Of a stretch of 64,000 nucleotides of DNA, positions 1-11,362 are shown one piece after another. The stretch is from assembly GCF_029168945.1 (NCBI RefSeq), contig NC_083605.1, forward strand, positions 38,763,280 to 38,827,279. Direction: 5' to 3'. The stretch's first letter is position 1. Each line of letters begins with the position of its first letter. Below the pieces are notes generated by a model. That model ran no database searches. It was not told where the DNA came from and worked only from the letters and a program-made list of their open reading frames with translations. The stretch is from Cannabis sativa. Lineage: Eukaryota; Streptophyta; Magnoliopsida; Rosales; Cannabaceae. The translations under genes were made by a program, and so were the position numbers.

Positions 1-2027
1 AACATGATAAGATCCATCCAAATCTGTGTGCCTGTGTGAGCCTATATGTTTACTTTATGTTTAGATGCATATAGGTTGTTCATTTAATTTTTTAATTAGA
101 TGAAAATAAAATGTCACACCATGATAGATTTTATTTAGGCCCATTAAGTTTTTGGGCCTATTCAATTAATAACAATTGTTCATTTTAAGGTTAAATTCCT
201 CTCTTTTGGGCCTTGTGTGAGAGTTAGGGGGCCAATAGAAGTGGGTACAACATACTGAACCCAGCTCTCCCTCACATGAACAACCCAAACTGTGAAGGCC
301 CATTTGCCTGATTTGGATAACTGTACTAGATTAATTAAATTAGTTTAACCTAATAAAATTGATTAGCAACATAATTAAATTTTAAAATATATGAAATTTA
401 TTTTTCATTTTAATATTTTAAAGTTAATTTGAAGAAAAACACTCTTAGTTTAATGAAATTATTTCTAGATAAAATATCTATATTTTTCTTGTTTTTAATT
501 AAATAAAGAATTATAACTAACTAGATTCTTTCTGAAGCTTATTTTAATCATTTCATTAAATTTTCCTATTTAAGTTGTAAATTAGTTATTTCTAACTAAT
601 TTTATTTATCAACTTAAATTCGAATATCTTTTGAATTTAAAATTAAGTTGAGGAATTCTAGGAATTGGTTATGGAAGATTCTTAAGATATTTTTTAAGTT
701 TTTTTTTTAAAAAAAACAACTTAAAATGGAATATTTTTAAATTAGGTGGTTACAACTTAATTTTGATATTTAATTAAATTTTATTTGAAAAATATTTAAG
801 TTGGATATTTTAGATTTTTTCTATAACAACTTAAATTGTTTTTTTTTTCTCAAATTTTAGAAAAACACTTAGTTAATTGAAATATATTCTAGATAGTTAT
901 TTATAATACTAGTTATTTTTTCTAATATTACAATAGGAAAATATTTTAGATTGAAAATTAATTGTTTAATAATTAATTTTTTATCAACAAAGTATTCTTT
1001 TCCTAGTATTACACTAGAATTAATAATTAAGTCTCCTCTATATTTAATTATTTATTTGTTGAATTTAATACATTTAATTCAATTGAAAATTAAATATCTA
1101 AGTTGATTTTCATCATGATACTTAAATATTATTATTTTCATGATATTTAATTAAATAGAAAAATAATTTTAAGTTTGAAATCTTATTTCAGAATAACTTA
1201 AATTTGAATAATTTTCAAAATATATTTTATTTTATTTTATTAATCATTTTTTTTTATATTTCGAAATTGCATTTCTTAAATGCAAAAAAATTTCGAATTT
1301 TATTTGAAAAATAAATTAAAGTTGAAAATTATTATTTTAATTTTAGACCAACTTAAATCAATAATTTTTTCATTTAATGATTAATTAAAATAAATGAAAT
1401 AAAATATATTATTAATAGAAAATGAATTAATTAGTCAATGAAAGTCTAGATAGATATTATCAGTTTTGCTTGAAGTATTTTTCTAGTGTATTTATTTAAA
1501 TAAAAAAAATTAATATTTAAGTTGATTTTCATCATGATACTTAAATATTTAAAAAATTTCTTTAATATTTAACTAAATAGGAAAATTATTTTTTTTGTTG
1601 AAAATTAATTTTTATTAATTAATTTTTGGGCCAACATAAAACTAGAATAATTTTTCCAGGATTTATTTTATTTTATTTTAAAGCTTTTTTGAAAAATTGT
1701 ATTCTTAAATACTTCAATTTTTTGAAATGCAATATATATTTATAGAAAATTAAATTTGAGTTGTAAATTAATTTACATTAGTTTTGAAACAACTTAAATT
1801 GAATAATTTTCTAAATATTTATTGGAAATTATTACTAAGATGGAAATAATTCATTTTATTTTTATATTCATCTAAGTATAATTTTATAAATATTAAATTA
1901 AAATTCATATTTAGAATTTTTCATTCAAAATTGGAAATTTTAATTAAATAAATATATATTTAAAATAAATTGATTAAAATAATTATTAGAAGATAATACA
2001 TTTTAAATAATGAGCTTTATTATTATT

Positions 2028-2430
2028 AGGATATTCGATCTCCATTGTTGATTTTACATAGCTATTGTTTTAGTGAGTAATCCTCCCTAATTGAGGAACG
2101 TTCATTAGGAAGTTAGCACCGCAGAATCTCGAAAGATAAGTACCTTTTGTAAGCGCTTTATTTTAGTATGGATCACCCTAATGGTGGCGACTTAAATAAG
2201 GCTTACAAAAGTATGAAACAATGGTGGAAGCTCATAAGATAGAATAGCCTTGACTCTCGCCTAAACGGGAAAACGCTGGATTCACATCTTGATCGAATAA
2301 AAGGTTGCTAGAATGTTTATCATTTTAGATGAGCTGGCAACTCTATTCAATGGATGGTTTCATATACTTTACCCTAAACGGGACGCTGATATCAGTTTGT
2401 TAGAGACCTTGGAAATTATTTAGGATTGTA
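2028..2430 (+). other. Structured pre-gag leader module 1, copy A
   Basis: This is a conserved non-coding block shared with copies B, C, D and F. Visible pairings include TCCTC / GAGGA around the loop at 2081-2096, an outer stem TTTTGTAAGC (2145-2154) with GCTTACAAAA (2201-2210), an inner CACC-CTAAT-GGTG hairpin (2174-2186), and a hairpin at 2308-2328 with arms CTAGAATG / CATTTTAG. The 20-mer TGACTCTCGCCTAAACGGGA starts at 2251. In copy D the same block lies directly before gag, so a role in RNA packaging, dimerisation or translation is possible. That role is inferred. Confidence 0.6.
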
Positions 2431-2548
2431 TGTTTTAGTATTTTTCCTTGTCATTCCTATTTGCTATATGTTTAATAATTTCTCAATTGTGTGTGAATTT
2501 ATATTGAACCATTTTATTTTCTGTTATTAATTGTAGTTTAATTTCGAA

Positions 2549-2800
2549 TCTTCATTGTTGGTCTAACTTGGCTTGTTGTTTTAATGGGACAAATCCCTAA
2601 TGGATTGTCACCCATTAAACAAACATAATAGTGTTAGATCTCGATAGATAAATATTGTAAATGCAATATCTAGCTGCTCATCAATTGATGACACCTTAGA
2701 CTAGTATTTACAATATGAAATAAGAAGATTATATAAATAAGAATAACTTTGACTCTCGCTAATCGGGACATCGTTGGATTCTTATTTTAAATTCGAAATT
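2549..2800 (+). other. Structured leader module 2, copy A (diverged duplicate of module 1)
   Basis: This is a second block with the same architecture as module 1. It has a long hairpin with outer arms TTAATGGG (2581-2588) and CCCATTAA (2611-2618) and an inner ATCC-CTAAT-GGAT loop. An 11-bp stem follows, ATATTGTAAAT (2652-2662) with ATTTACAATAT (2706-2716), enclosing the palindrome TCATCAATTGATGA (2678-2691). Then comes a TTTGACTCTCGC motif. The block lies exactly where gag starts in copy D. The same block occurs in C (49255-49520) and F (30056-30300), but not in B or in the visible part of D. Confidence 0.6.
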
Positions 2801-3299
2801 ATCCTTATTCCTCTTAGCTTATTCATTTCGAATTAGCTTAAATCCTCAATCTTAGAAATCTCCTACTCGTATATGCTTATTTTAGGCAAATCAGACTTAG
2901 AGTTAGATTAGTAGTGGTGGTCCAAGATAGAAGAATACTCATGTATATTTGGTATAAATTTAAGTCTTTGACTTTAAATTTTAGATTCCAAATAAAGATT
3001 TTATATTTCCAGAATACAATATAGTTACACTTTCACATGTGTTTAATAACCATTATTCTGTCAATGGATTCAAACTGTATGTTAGTATGGAATATGAGTT
3101 TAGTATTTTGTGATCACGATCCACTTACACTATTCTAAGAATTCTTTAATGTAACTAAACCTAAGTTATGATAAGACCACAACCACATATTTTATAAGTC
3201 TATGGCATTTGTATCTTGTTCATAATGTTTTCGTTATATTCTTAAGACGATCACTCTAGATTTTACCTTAAGCACAGAAATTTCAAATGTTTGAAAAAT

Positions 3300-4900
3300 T
3301 TCATGAATTTCTAGCAATGGTGAAAACCATTAAGGTAAGTGGTTAAAGATGTTGCGAATTGATAGGGGTGGCGAAATAGTTAATAGATATGCAGTTCAAA
3401 GATCATTAAGTTAATTTTTGAATTATATCCAAACTTACCTCCCCAGAAATTTGACTTGCATATTGATGATTATTTACTAGTTGTTGCCTAAGTCCTTCTA
3501 GGGATATACCCAAGTGATAAGAAAATTTCAAATGATGAAATGGTTGTGTACTTAGTATATACCATTACTAGATTCATGGATGGCCTAATCGAAATCGTAA
3601 GAAAAGCTAGAACTGTTAACTATGGTTTGCATGTTTGTTAGCTATTCCAAGTGATTAGGGGTGGACCATCCCATAGTCATTAGATAAGAAAGTGTTTGTT
3701 TAAACATATACTACTTTTCTAAGAAAATGACTAAGTCTGAAAATAAAGTAGCAAATAAAGGAGATATTTTTTTTTTGATTCCATAAGTGTTCTATCATCT
3801 TATTCTTATAAGATGATCCCACTGCATCTGTTGTCTTAACACAGCCGAAGATGTTAATACCATTTAGATTCTTAGACAAAAGTCACGGTAGTTTGTCGTA
3901 GTGGGAGGGTTTCAAGGAACTCACCCTATTAAGACTCGGAAGACACTAGTGATTAAAATCCATTGTGAGTTTAAACAAGTAATGGATTGTCAAAATAAGA
4001 AACTAAGAAGAAAAGCCAAAGAAAACTATGGTTTAAACCATTCATATGGAACAACAAAAAGTTTTCTATTACAAGGACAAGAAAGGAAATTTTCGCTAAT
4101 AAGTCTATTCAATGGACTTAACAAAACTTTCTGTTCCTAGTATTATAGGTTTGAGTTTATCTAAACCTATGGTTTGTGGTATACCTGGTAATTTACTTAC
4201 TCTAGTGCAAGCAACTTACTTTAGTAAGATGTTGAAGCATTTTCTTTTCTAATTGCACTCTATAGAAGCTTCTCGACTTCTAGACATAGATTTTATTTAT
4301 CTAAGGAAAAGTCTCAACTATTCCAGAAAAAGATAAAGCCATGAAAGAATTTCTTAAATCAACAGTGAGAGGTCTCATATATGCTTTAGTATGCCTTAGA
4401 CCAGACACCTGCTGTTGAGTGGGAGTAATGAGTAGGTATCAGATTAATCCAGGAAAGGAACATTGGAAGACAATCAAGTAAATCTTAAGATTAAGAAGAG
4501 GAGCTATATGTTAGTCGATAAGGGTGAATTTAATACTCTTAGACTACACAAAATCAGATTTCTAGACTTGCCTTAGTGCTAGAAAGTCTGTTGATGAGAT
4601 GGTGATTACTCTTGGGGTGGACTAGTGATTTTGGAGAAGTTTAAAAACTTATCTAAAGTCTCTAAGTCTACCACAGAGAGACTGAATGTTAAAGTTGCAG
4701 GAAAGGTACTTATTCAGTCTAGGGAAAGTTCTATACATTTTTGGCATTGTTCCAACATTTCTTAATTACTAGTGTTACTTCTTGATTAACACAAAAGTAG
4801 TTGCCAATAGTAAAGAATCCAGTATCCCAAGAGAGTGGACATATAGAGAGAAATTTCACAATATCAAGGATTTTGTAATTAAGGAAATGTAATGGTGGAG
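3300..4900 (+). pseudogene. Fossil copia pol (integrase, RT, RNase H remnants), copy A
   Basis: There is no usable reading frame, but stretches match the better-preserved pol of copy B (39541-41640) at the DNA level. 3340-3410 matches the integrase segment around the DRGG motif. 3650-3720 matches the integrase C-terminal segment and 3880-3910 the linker before RT. 4370-4470 matches the end of RT, 4540-4640 RNase H, and 4800-4860 the pol C-terminus. Stops and indels are frequent. A 79-codon open stretch at 3901-4140 is chance within this fossil. Copies C and F carry the same lesions, so decay preceded amplification. Confidence 0.75.
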
Positions 4901-5038
4901 GAAAGGTTGTGTTGAATACAACCTGTCAGATCATGTTACGGAAAATATACTACACACTACACTTAATTTGTATATCAAGGTGTTGAGATTATTTGAAATA
5001 CACTTTTTGTGTTATATTAATTAGTGCAAGTGGGAGTT

Positions 5039-6921
5039 TGTTGGGTTTTGTGCCCTAAATAAAACCCATTTAAATATAATCAGATTTACTGGTTAATAAA
5101 GATCAAAAATAACATTTTATGTTGCATGGTTCACATGATTTATTTCATGATTATATATAATGTATAAATTCTATTCAGTCAAGAACATATGTATTTGTTA
5201 ATGATTATAGTGTTGTCAGCACAGTAGAATATAATCTTGATTATATGTTTGAAAGTTTAATTCCCTGATTTATCAGTTCGCTGGATTTAGACTAGCATGA
5301 TAATCAGCGATAGGTATGCTTACACCTTGGATAAGTGTTATGTCCTTTCCAGGGCATTGGCAAAGTTTACTAGTATCGGATGTATGGAGTATACATCGGA
5401 AGGGACCGATATTAAACTTTGATTAGATATGTTAAATTTACCGTAATATCTATTCAATTCAATATCACCTAGTTGATCCTAGATCAAATGATCTTAATCC
5501 TGATATGATTAGGTTCGATCTCAAGAGTATTATACATGTTCTTTGATTTGTTAGTTAAGCCTAATTTTGGGTCAGGGTGATACGTACATTTTGGAAACAT
5601 GATAGTATAATTGAGTGGGAGCGCTAAACATAGATATGGAATCTATAACTTTGATATGTATTTAGAAGTGAAAAGATGATTTGCTTCAAGCTTAGCTAAA
5701 CAAAGATAAATGGTTGAGTACTCATTTCACTTCGCTGAAATATCATTTATACGGAGCTAAGTGTTTTAAGGATAGAATACATTGAAGGGTGTAACGGTAA
5801 TTTAGTCCCTATACAATGTAGATCATCTAGTAGAGGATCATTGATCAAATTAGGATTATGACAATGGATAATTTATAGCGTATCTATATCGTGGAACATA
5901 TAGAGCGTTCTATATGACTGAGAGTGGAATTCTATGTTCTATGTGTGGATTCAACAAGGAATTAATAAGTTAGTGGATTTACTTGGTAAATTCTTGATCT
6001 GCTTATTGGAAGCTCGGTTATATAGGCCCATGGTCCTCATACTAGTTGAGACCATACTGCTTGTAAGACTCAGATAATTGATTTTAATTAATCATTATAA
6101 TTCTAAAATTAGACTATGTCTAGTTTATGAATTTTCACTAAGCAAGGGCGAAATTGTGAAGAAAAGAGATTCTAGGTTTTATTTTTTAATTAAGAGACTT
6201 TATATGTCTAATTAATAAATATATTAAATGACAATATTATTTAATAATTAATTTTTAGTTATTAAATAATTGGAATTTGCATTTAAGTGGTTAAATTGGA
6301 AAATTGGCGTTTTTGAGAAAATGGGATGAAAAAATGACAAAATGGTAAAATTGCAAAGTGGGCCCAGTCCACAATCCATGGCCGGCCACACTTAGTGTAT
6401 TTTGCCATTTATTTTTCTATTATTTTAATACCAAATAATTCTAGCCTAAACCTAGGTGGTTACCTATAAATAGGTAGTGATGGCTTTAGGAAAAAGATGA
6501 TGGATCTCATTCCTTCAGAAAAAAAAAATTCTAAGCCTTCTACCTATACCCTAGCCGCCACTCTCTACCTCTCTTTTCTTCTTCAATTATTCAGCCTTGA
6601 GTGATAGAGTGAGTGCCCACACCCATCAAGTGGTATCTCAATCATAGTGTGGAAGATTGTGAAGAATCCAATCAACAAGAAGGAGAATCAGACTAAAGGA
6701 AGGAGAGAAAGATATCCAGGTTCAGATCTTGGTGATGCTCTGCTACCAAAAGGAATCAAGGGCTAGAGATCTGAACGGAAGGAGTCATTATATTACGCTG
6801 CACCCAATGTAAGGTTTCCTAAACTTTATATGTGTTTATTTCATTGTTTTAGAATTCATATTAGGATGTTAATGAAACATACTTGTTAGTAAATCTAGAT
6901 CCTGATAAAATATTTCCAACA
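5039..6921 (+). repeat. 3' LTR of copia-family copy A
   Basis: The 1883-bp LTR begins TGTTGGG and ends TTCCAACA, so it has TG...CA ends with short inverted termini. A purine-rich tract (AAGTGGGAG) lies just upstream. A likely TATA box, TATAAATA, is at 6465-6472. The palindrome GGCCGGCC is at 6380-6387, about 78 bp before the TATA box, and this spacing recurs in copies C and D. The base 3' of the LTR starts TTCTA, the predicted TSD. The matching copy would lie left of the window. Confidence 0.9.
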
Positions 6922-7787
6922 TTCTACGATATAGATACGCTATTAATTATCCATTGTTATAATCCCAATAATGAATGATCCTCTATAAATGATCTACATT
7001 GCATAGGGATAAAATTACGATTACACCCTTTCAATGTATTTTATCTTTAAAACACTTGGTCACCTATAAATGATATTTTAGTGAACTAATATAATGACTA
7101 AAATGAGCGCTCTATCATTTATTTCTATTTAGCCTAGCTCGAAGGAAATCATCGTTTTACTTCTATGTCCGGATAGAAGTTATAGATTCCACATCTATGA
7201 TTAGCGCTCCCACTCAATTGTGCTCCCATGTTCCCAAAATGTACGTATCACCCAGACCAAAAAGTAGGCTTAACTAACAAATCAAAGAACACAAATAAAA
7301 CTCTTGAGATCAAACCTAATCATGTCAGAATTAAGATCATTTGATCTAGGATCAACTAGGTGATATTGAATTGAATATATATTACGGTAAATTTATCATA
7401 TCTAATCCAAGTTCAATATTGGTCCCTTCTAATGTATACTCCATAAATCTGATACTGGTAAACTTTGCCAATACCTTGGAAAGGACATAACACTAATCCA
7501 AGTTGTAAGTATACCTATCACTGATTATGATACCAGTCTAAATCCAGTGAACTGACAAATCAGGGAATTAAACTTTTGAAGATTTAGTCATGATTATATT
7601 CCACTATGCTGACAACACTATAATCACGAAAAAATACATATGTTCTGGACTTAATAGAATTTATATATTAAATATAATCATGAAATAAATCATGTGAACC
7701 ATGCAACATAAAATGAGTTCTAATCTTTATTAATTTGTAAATCTGATTATATTGAAATGGGTTTTATTTAGGGCACAAAACCCAATA
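6922..7787 (-). repeat. Partial inverted LTR of the same copia family
   Basis: On the minus strand this is the first about 866 bp of the family LTR. The right edge CCCAATA is a mutated form of the LTR start (TGTTGGG in reverse). The left edge is interrupted by copy A, and the rest of this LTR should lie beyond the left end of the window. It begins inside Tat gag at 7788, so it marks an older insertion into that element. It contains no gene. Confidence 0.85.
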
Positions 7788-8325
7788 GTTTTTTGTGAGG
7801 GTTCACCCACTTTGCCCTTACCCTTGTCTATGCGAGGGTCTGAAGTTCGAGTGTTAGTTTGCTCACGAACTCGCTCTTCAGTCACTACTTCTACAGATTG
7901 TTCTCCATCCGTCCTAGTCAAACCATCAAACATGCTCTAAAGTTGCTCCATGGTTGCTTTCATCTTGGCAATAAGCCTTTGTTGCTTTTCTAGGGCTGCT
8001 TGTGTAGCCTCCAACTCTGCTGTTACTTGCACCAGACTAGGGTCCTGTTCATAATACTTACCATCTTTATAATATCCATCTTTATAGTAGTCATCGTCAT
8101 CGTCCTCATCATAATCCTCTATATTGTGGCCATCACCATGTCTCTCTACGACATTCTCGATATTCTTTTCATGATTCTAAATAGTGGTGTCCCTCTCATA
8201 GTTTTACGTAGCAGCTACGCCTTCTCCATCATTGTCCACCTGTGTGTTGGTTGCACGAGAGGTACCTCCTCCATGACCGTGTTTAATAGAGTTCCTTTGC
8301 CAGCTGCCTTTCGCGTCTTTACCAT
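7788..8325 (-). pseudogene. Tat-type gypsy gag, N-terminal fragment
   Basis: On the minus strand a start codon at 8325-8323 opens with MVKTRKAAGKG, as expected for a gypsy gag just downstream of its primer-binding site. After a frameshift the reading continues through an acidic, tyrosine-rich stretch with YYKDG repeats (about 8040-8120). Next is a coiled-coil-like segment (ELEATQAALEKQQRL, about 7965-8020), then an in-frame stop, then a charged tail. It is truncated at 7787 by the inverted copia LTR. Gag proteins form the cytoplasmic particle. This copy is dead through the frameshift, stops and truncation. Assignment to the Tat group rests on the PBS, gag start and LTR style, not on a full pol. 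Confidence 0.65.
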
Positions 8326-8360
8326 GATCAAAGGACAATGAACACTACCAAGCTTCTTTC

Positions 8361-8383
8361 AACTCTCAATGAAAGCACCAAAA
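8361..8383 (-). promoter_or_regulatory. Probable primer-binding-site region of minus-strand Tat element
   Basis: On the minus strand TTTTGGTGCTTTCATTGAGA directly follows the LTR end. A similar sequence follows the plus-strand Tat LTR at 19211. The position and repetition support a primer-binding site. The cognate tRNA is not determined here. Confidence 0.55.
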
Positions 8384-9205
8384 TGTTTATAGAGTTTTTC
8401 GAGAAACCAAATGTATTTAAAGCATAAAGAAAATAGGAAATAACAAATGATAAATGTACATATTTTTACGTGGTTCAAGCGTTAGCTATCCTTAGTCTAC
8501 GAGTCCATAGCATTGGCCTCATTGGGCAAATGTTTATGAGATTACGAAATAGCTACTAAAAAGACTACTTTGCTTCTCTTGAGAGAACTTTGTTGGAATT
8601 TTTGCAGAGTGACTGTAAGTGAAATTATTGTTCACCCCTTGCGTCAAGAAAAATGGGACTATTTATAGGCAGTCATGGGGTAAAGGGCATTCCCTTTTAC
8701 CCCTCTTGGACTTTGTACTCCATACGCTACTAAAGTCATTATTGAAAAAGGACGATTTGACTATCGGTTGGTAAGAACCTTCTTCATCGTGTGGTGTACA
8801 GCTGTTTGCAAGGAGTTCTGTACAATTCTGGACACGTGTTGCGCAAAGGTCTCTCCTTTGCAAAATACACTCTAACTAGGCCGTTGGGCAAAAAGTATAT
8901 TTGAGGGTGCGATTTCGCATTACCATGATCTGGCGTGGGGGACAGAATTTGATCCTATGTCAGAAAAAGGTGTAATCGTCTATGGAGTGATATTTGTAAG
9001 GCGCTTACGTGGCCGACGTCTTTAAAACCTTTATCGCCTTTCGGGTTCTTAATAAAGAGAAGATACTACCAGAGGCCATCGCCTTTCATTACCTTCCAAG
9101 TCCACGAGACATTCCCTTTCTTGGTTACCTCGAATAATTCTTGTTGTAGGTATATCCTTTTCTCCGATCATGCTACGTGTCCTATTAATGATAACTTGGA
9201 TAACA
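8384..9205 (-). repeat. 5' LTR of minus-strand Tat-type gypsy element
   Basis: The 822-bp LTR on the minus strand starts TGTTATCC (at 9205) and ends ATAAACA (at 8384), giving TG...CA boundaries next to a primer-binding-like site. Its U5 portion shares a short pattern with the Tat LTR at 18496-19210. The partner LTR is not in the window, so the boundaries are by inspection and no TSD can be checked. Confidence 0.6.
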
Positions 9206-9215
9206 GTAATAAAAA

Positions 9216-9616
9216 TGCTAATTAGGATTTTTACCCCCGAACTTTGACATGTACTAAATCATGCCCCCTAAATTTTTAAGGTCGTTCAAAATGTCCCCTG
9301 AACTATTGAGATTGTTGGATTTAAGGACTTTTGTCTAATTTTAGTAAAAAAAAAAATCTAAGATGGATGAAAGTTCAGGGAGCATAATTTAGTATATGTC
9401 AAAGTTCGAGGGGTATAATTTGGTAGACATCAAAGTCTAGGGAGCATGGTTTAGTACATAAAAAATTAACTTAAATAGTAAAATTAAATGAAATTAAATA
9501 AAAGTCCTTAAATCTAACAATCTCAATAGTTCAGGGAAAATTTTTAATGCTCAGAAAAGTTCAGGGGTATGATTTGGTACATGTTAAAGTTTAAGAGATA
9601 AAAATCCTAATTAGCC
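9216..9616. mobile_element. Foldback MITE, Mutator-like
   Basis: Two long inverted arms (about 9217-9345 and 9495-9616) pair over more than 100 bp. The ends read GCTAATTAGGATTTTTA and its complement. The element is flanked by the direct repeat TAATAAAAAT (9207-9216 and 9617-9626), consistent with the 9-10 bp duplication of Mutator-like elements. It has no coding capacity. The arms carry a recurring 'AACTTTGACATGTACTAAAT'-like theme. Confidence 0.75.
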
Positions 9617-9626
9617 TAATAAAAAT

Positions 9627-9811
9627 AGGATTAGGAATAAAAATTAGTAACATGTTAAGTAGTTTTAACTAATTATTTACTAGCTACTAAAAAAATAAAA
9701 ATAAATGAATAAATTAAAAATAAAAAATGATAAAAAATGGAATGAATTTCTAAATTTTTATTTATAAAGTAATTTTTCAGAAATTAATTTCCAAACATTT
9801 ATTTTAATACT
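9627..9811. other. AT-rich spacer, nothing recognisable
   Basis: This is A/T-rich sequence between the MITE and the CACTA element. It is the left flank of the CACTA insertion site and ends in ACT, the TSD. I see no gene or motif in it. Confidence 0.6.
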
Positions 9812-10075
9812 CACTACTAGAAAATTGGTTTATCTCATCACTCTAATTTCGACTGTTCCTTATGTAACTGCCGATATTGATTTTAATCTCGACAGTTACA
9901 CATGGAACTGCCGAGATTAGTATTTTTATTTAAGACAAAAATTTATTTTGAGATCCAAATTTCCCTTACGAACCGTTGAGATACAGTACTATCTAGCTTA
10001 CGAACCGTCGAGATAGGTAAGGAACCACCGACATTGGGTCTCCATTTTTTTTAAGAAAAAAAAAACTCAAAACTT
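9812..10075. repeat. CACTA left TIR and subterminal repeats
   Basis: After the TIR, at least five short units related to AACCGTCGAGATAGG or GAACTGCCGAGATTAG occur in both orientations up to about 10040. Such arrays are the usual transposase-binding sites of CACTA elements. Confidence 0.7.
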
Positions 10076-10084
10076 AAAACCTAT

Positions 10085-10535
10085 CTAGCAACACACGAAC
10101 CCATATTTCCCGACCTTTCTTCTTGTTCTTACCCAGCCACACGAACCCACGCCCCACCTTTCTTCTTCTCCTTCCCCAGCCATACGATCCGAGCCGCACG
10201 CTCTTCTCCCAGCCGCTCCTCCACCTCCATCACCATGGACCACCGAATCCCTCCGTCCACCGCATGAGAATGGGTGATCGTCCATCGCGGAGCTCCTCTT
10301 ATAAGTATTGAAATCCCTAGCACCTATCCTTCCACAAAAATTGGTAATTTTTTTTGGCTTGAATTTGTTTTTTGTTTAGTGGTACTGTGAACCAAGCTTT
10401 TGGGGCTAGCTGTATCTATATTTATTTTGCGTTTCTTAAAATTTCTTCTCTCTTTTATTCTATGGTGGGTTTCACTAATTCATAATGTGGGTTTGTGTAT
10501 CACAAGGAAATTTAGAGGGAGCAGAAGTGTTAATA
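10085..10535 (+). promoter_or_regulatory. Captured 5' region (pyrimidine-rich leader and 5'-UTR intron) ahead of RRM exon
   Basis: 10085-10311 is GC- and CT-rich, unlike the surrounding AT-rich DNA, and looks like a plant 5' UTR. T-rich intron-like sequence follows, and an acceptor-like ACAAG at about 10501-10505 precedes the short leader before the ATG at 10536. Small open frames on both strands here look like composition artefacts. Together with the next exon it may be a captured promoter and first exon. No TATA box is clear. Confidence 0.4.
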
Positions 10536-10646
10536 ATGGTTGCGAAGCAGGATTACAGAATATTCGTGGGAGGTTTATCGTGGAATGTTATAGAGCATCA
10601 GCTTGAGGATGCCTTCGATCATTTTGGCAAAGCTCTGGAAGCTCAG
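10536..10646 (+). pseudogene. Captured first exon of an RRM glycine-rich RNA-binding protein (RZ1-like)
   Basis: The ATG at 10536 opens 37 codons that form the start of an RNA-recognition motif. RNP2 is visible as RIFVGGLSW, followed by QLEDAFDHFGKALEAQ (helix 1 and start of strand 2). The exon stops at CAG (10646) and is followed by a GT donor (GTACTT). RZ1-type zinc-finger glycine-rich RNA-binding proteins begin the same way and act in nuclear RNA processing. The RNP1 half, zinc knuckle and glycine-rich tail are absent, so it is a fragment. It could supply the start of a chimeric transcript. Family assignment rests on 37 residues. Confidence 0.6.
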
Positions 10647-10920
10647 GTACTTTTTTCTTCTTCTTCTTCACTTATGAAATAAGTTGTTCCTGATGATTTG
10701 AAGGAAAATGTGAAGTGGAACGATTACTATTTTCCTATATAGTATATTATCTATTATATTTTATAAATTATATATATATTATCAGTTTCTTTTGCTAACT
10801 CTGCCAGCTACTGATTAAACCTGACATTTTAATGGACAAAATTGTGCCAATTATTTAAAACTTATCTTCTCTGCATTGTTGTTTTTGGATTTGAATTGAT
10901 AAGTTTCAAAATCTCTGTCT

Positions 10921-11019
10921 GAATTAGAGGTTGTTCTTGGAGTTATAAAGAGTTATTGCAAGACTCACTTGGGAAGAGATGGTATGTCAGCAGCAAGTAA
11001 ACACCTACACATTCTTGAG
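10921..11019 (+). pseudogene. Captured SHPRH-like exon fragment 1
   Basis: An open stretch ends in ASKHLHILE at 11019 and is followed by a GT donor at 11020. Earlier residues include VVLGVIKSYC and HLGRDGMSA. It reads directly into the next captured exon at 16180 (GMRKEF) in phase 0, which supports a retained intron now containing copia E. The family call comes from the downstream RING and linker exons. SHPRH-type proteins are SNF2 ATPases with a RING E3 domain that act in DNA-damage tolerance. The left exon border is uncertain. Confidence 0.6.
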
Positions 11020-11155
11020 GTATTGCATTACCAATCCTTTTGTTAGTGGAAGCTACTTATGACAAAGTCTCATCTTTGGTTGACTAATTCTACTAGATTT
11101 TTTCTATTTTATTGTAACATTTTTTATACGATCATTTTGTTTGGTTGCTTGCTCT

Positions 11156-11349
11156 TTTCACGAATCCATAACAGAAAGAAGAAAGAGAAAACAGAGGAGA
11201 AGAGCTGAATCTATTATTCAATGCTCAAAGAAAAATACAGATACAGTTATGCTACTTAGAGTAGCTGATGTTGGTTATAGCTGTCATCACCAACTCCCAA
11301 TCCTACAACTAACTAATAACTATCCAAAACAGATTCTAACAACTTAACA
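11156..11349 (-). repeat. 3' LTR of copia E
   Basis: The 194-bp LTR starts (minus strand) TGTTAAGTTG at 11349 and ends GTGAAA at 11156. It is about 95% like the partner at 15896-16089. The end lacks the usual CA. Confidence 0.85.
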
Positions 11350-11362
11350 CTCCCCCTCAAGA
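11350..11362 (-). promoter_or_regulatory. Polypurine tract of copia E
   Basis: On the minus strand CTTGAGGGGGAG abuts the 3' LTR and contains the TGA stop codon of pol (11357-11359). It primes plus-strand DNA synthesis. Confidence 0.8.

Larger units (their letters stand above)
1..5038 (+). mobile_element. Internal region of non-coding copia-family element, copy A (5' end outside window)
   Basis: This is the internal domain of a long-LTR copia-type element whose 3' LTR begins at 5039. The 5' LTR and primer-binding site lie left of the window. The first 2 kb is very AT-rich leader without coding capacity. Two related structured modules follow (2028-2430 and 2549-2800), then a decayed pol (about 3300-4900). 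The whole stretch aligns by eye with 47130-51802 (copy C) and, inverted, with 27619-32760 (copy F). It ends in a purine-rich tract just before the LTR. It resembles LARD-type non-autonomous derivatives, in which an element keeps LTRs and a conserved non-coding interior and is moved by proteins made elsewhere. Confidence 0.85.

Noticed and set aside
3901..4140. 79-codon open frame, similar to one at 28561-28839 (minus)
   Set aside because: Both lie in the shared fossil pol and do not match the pol reading frame. They are open by chance.
8000..8341. 113-codon plus-strand open frame with hydrophobic N-terminus
   Set aside because: It is the antisense of the Tat gag acidic and tyrosine-rich region, whose codons read as Ile/Val on the other strand.
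10085..10323. Overlapping small open frames on both strands
   Set aside because: The GC- and CT-rich leader lacks stops by composition. No conserved protein is seen.
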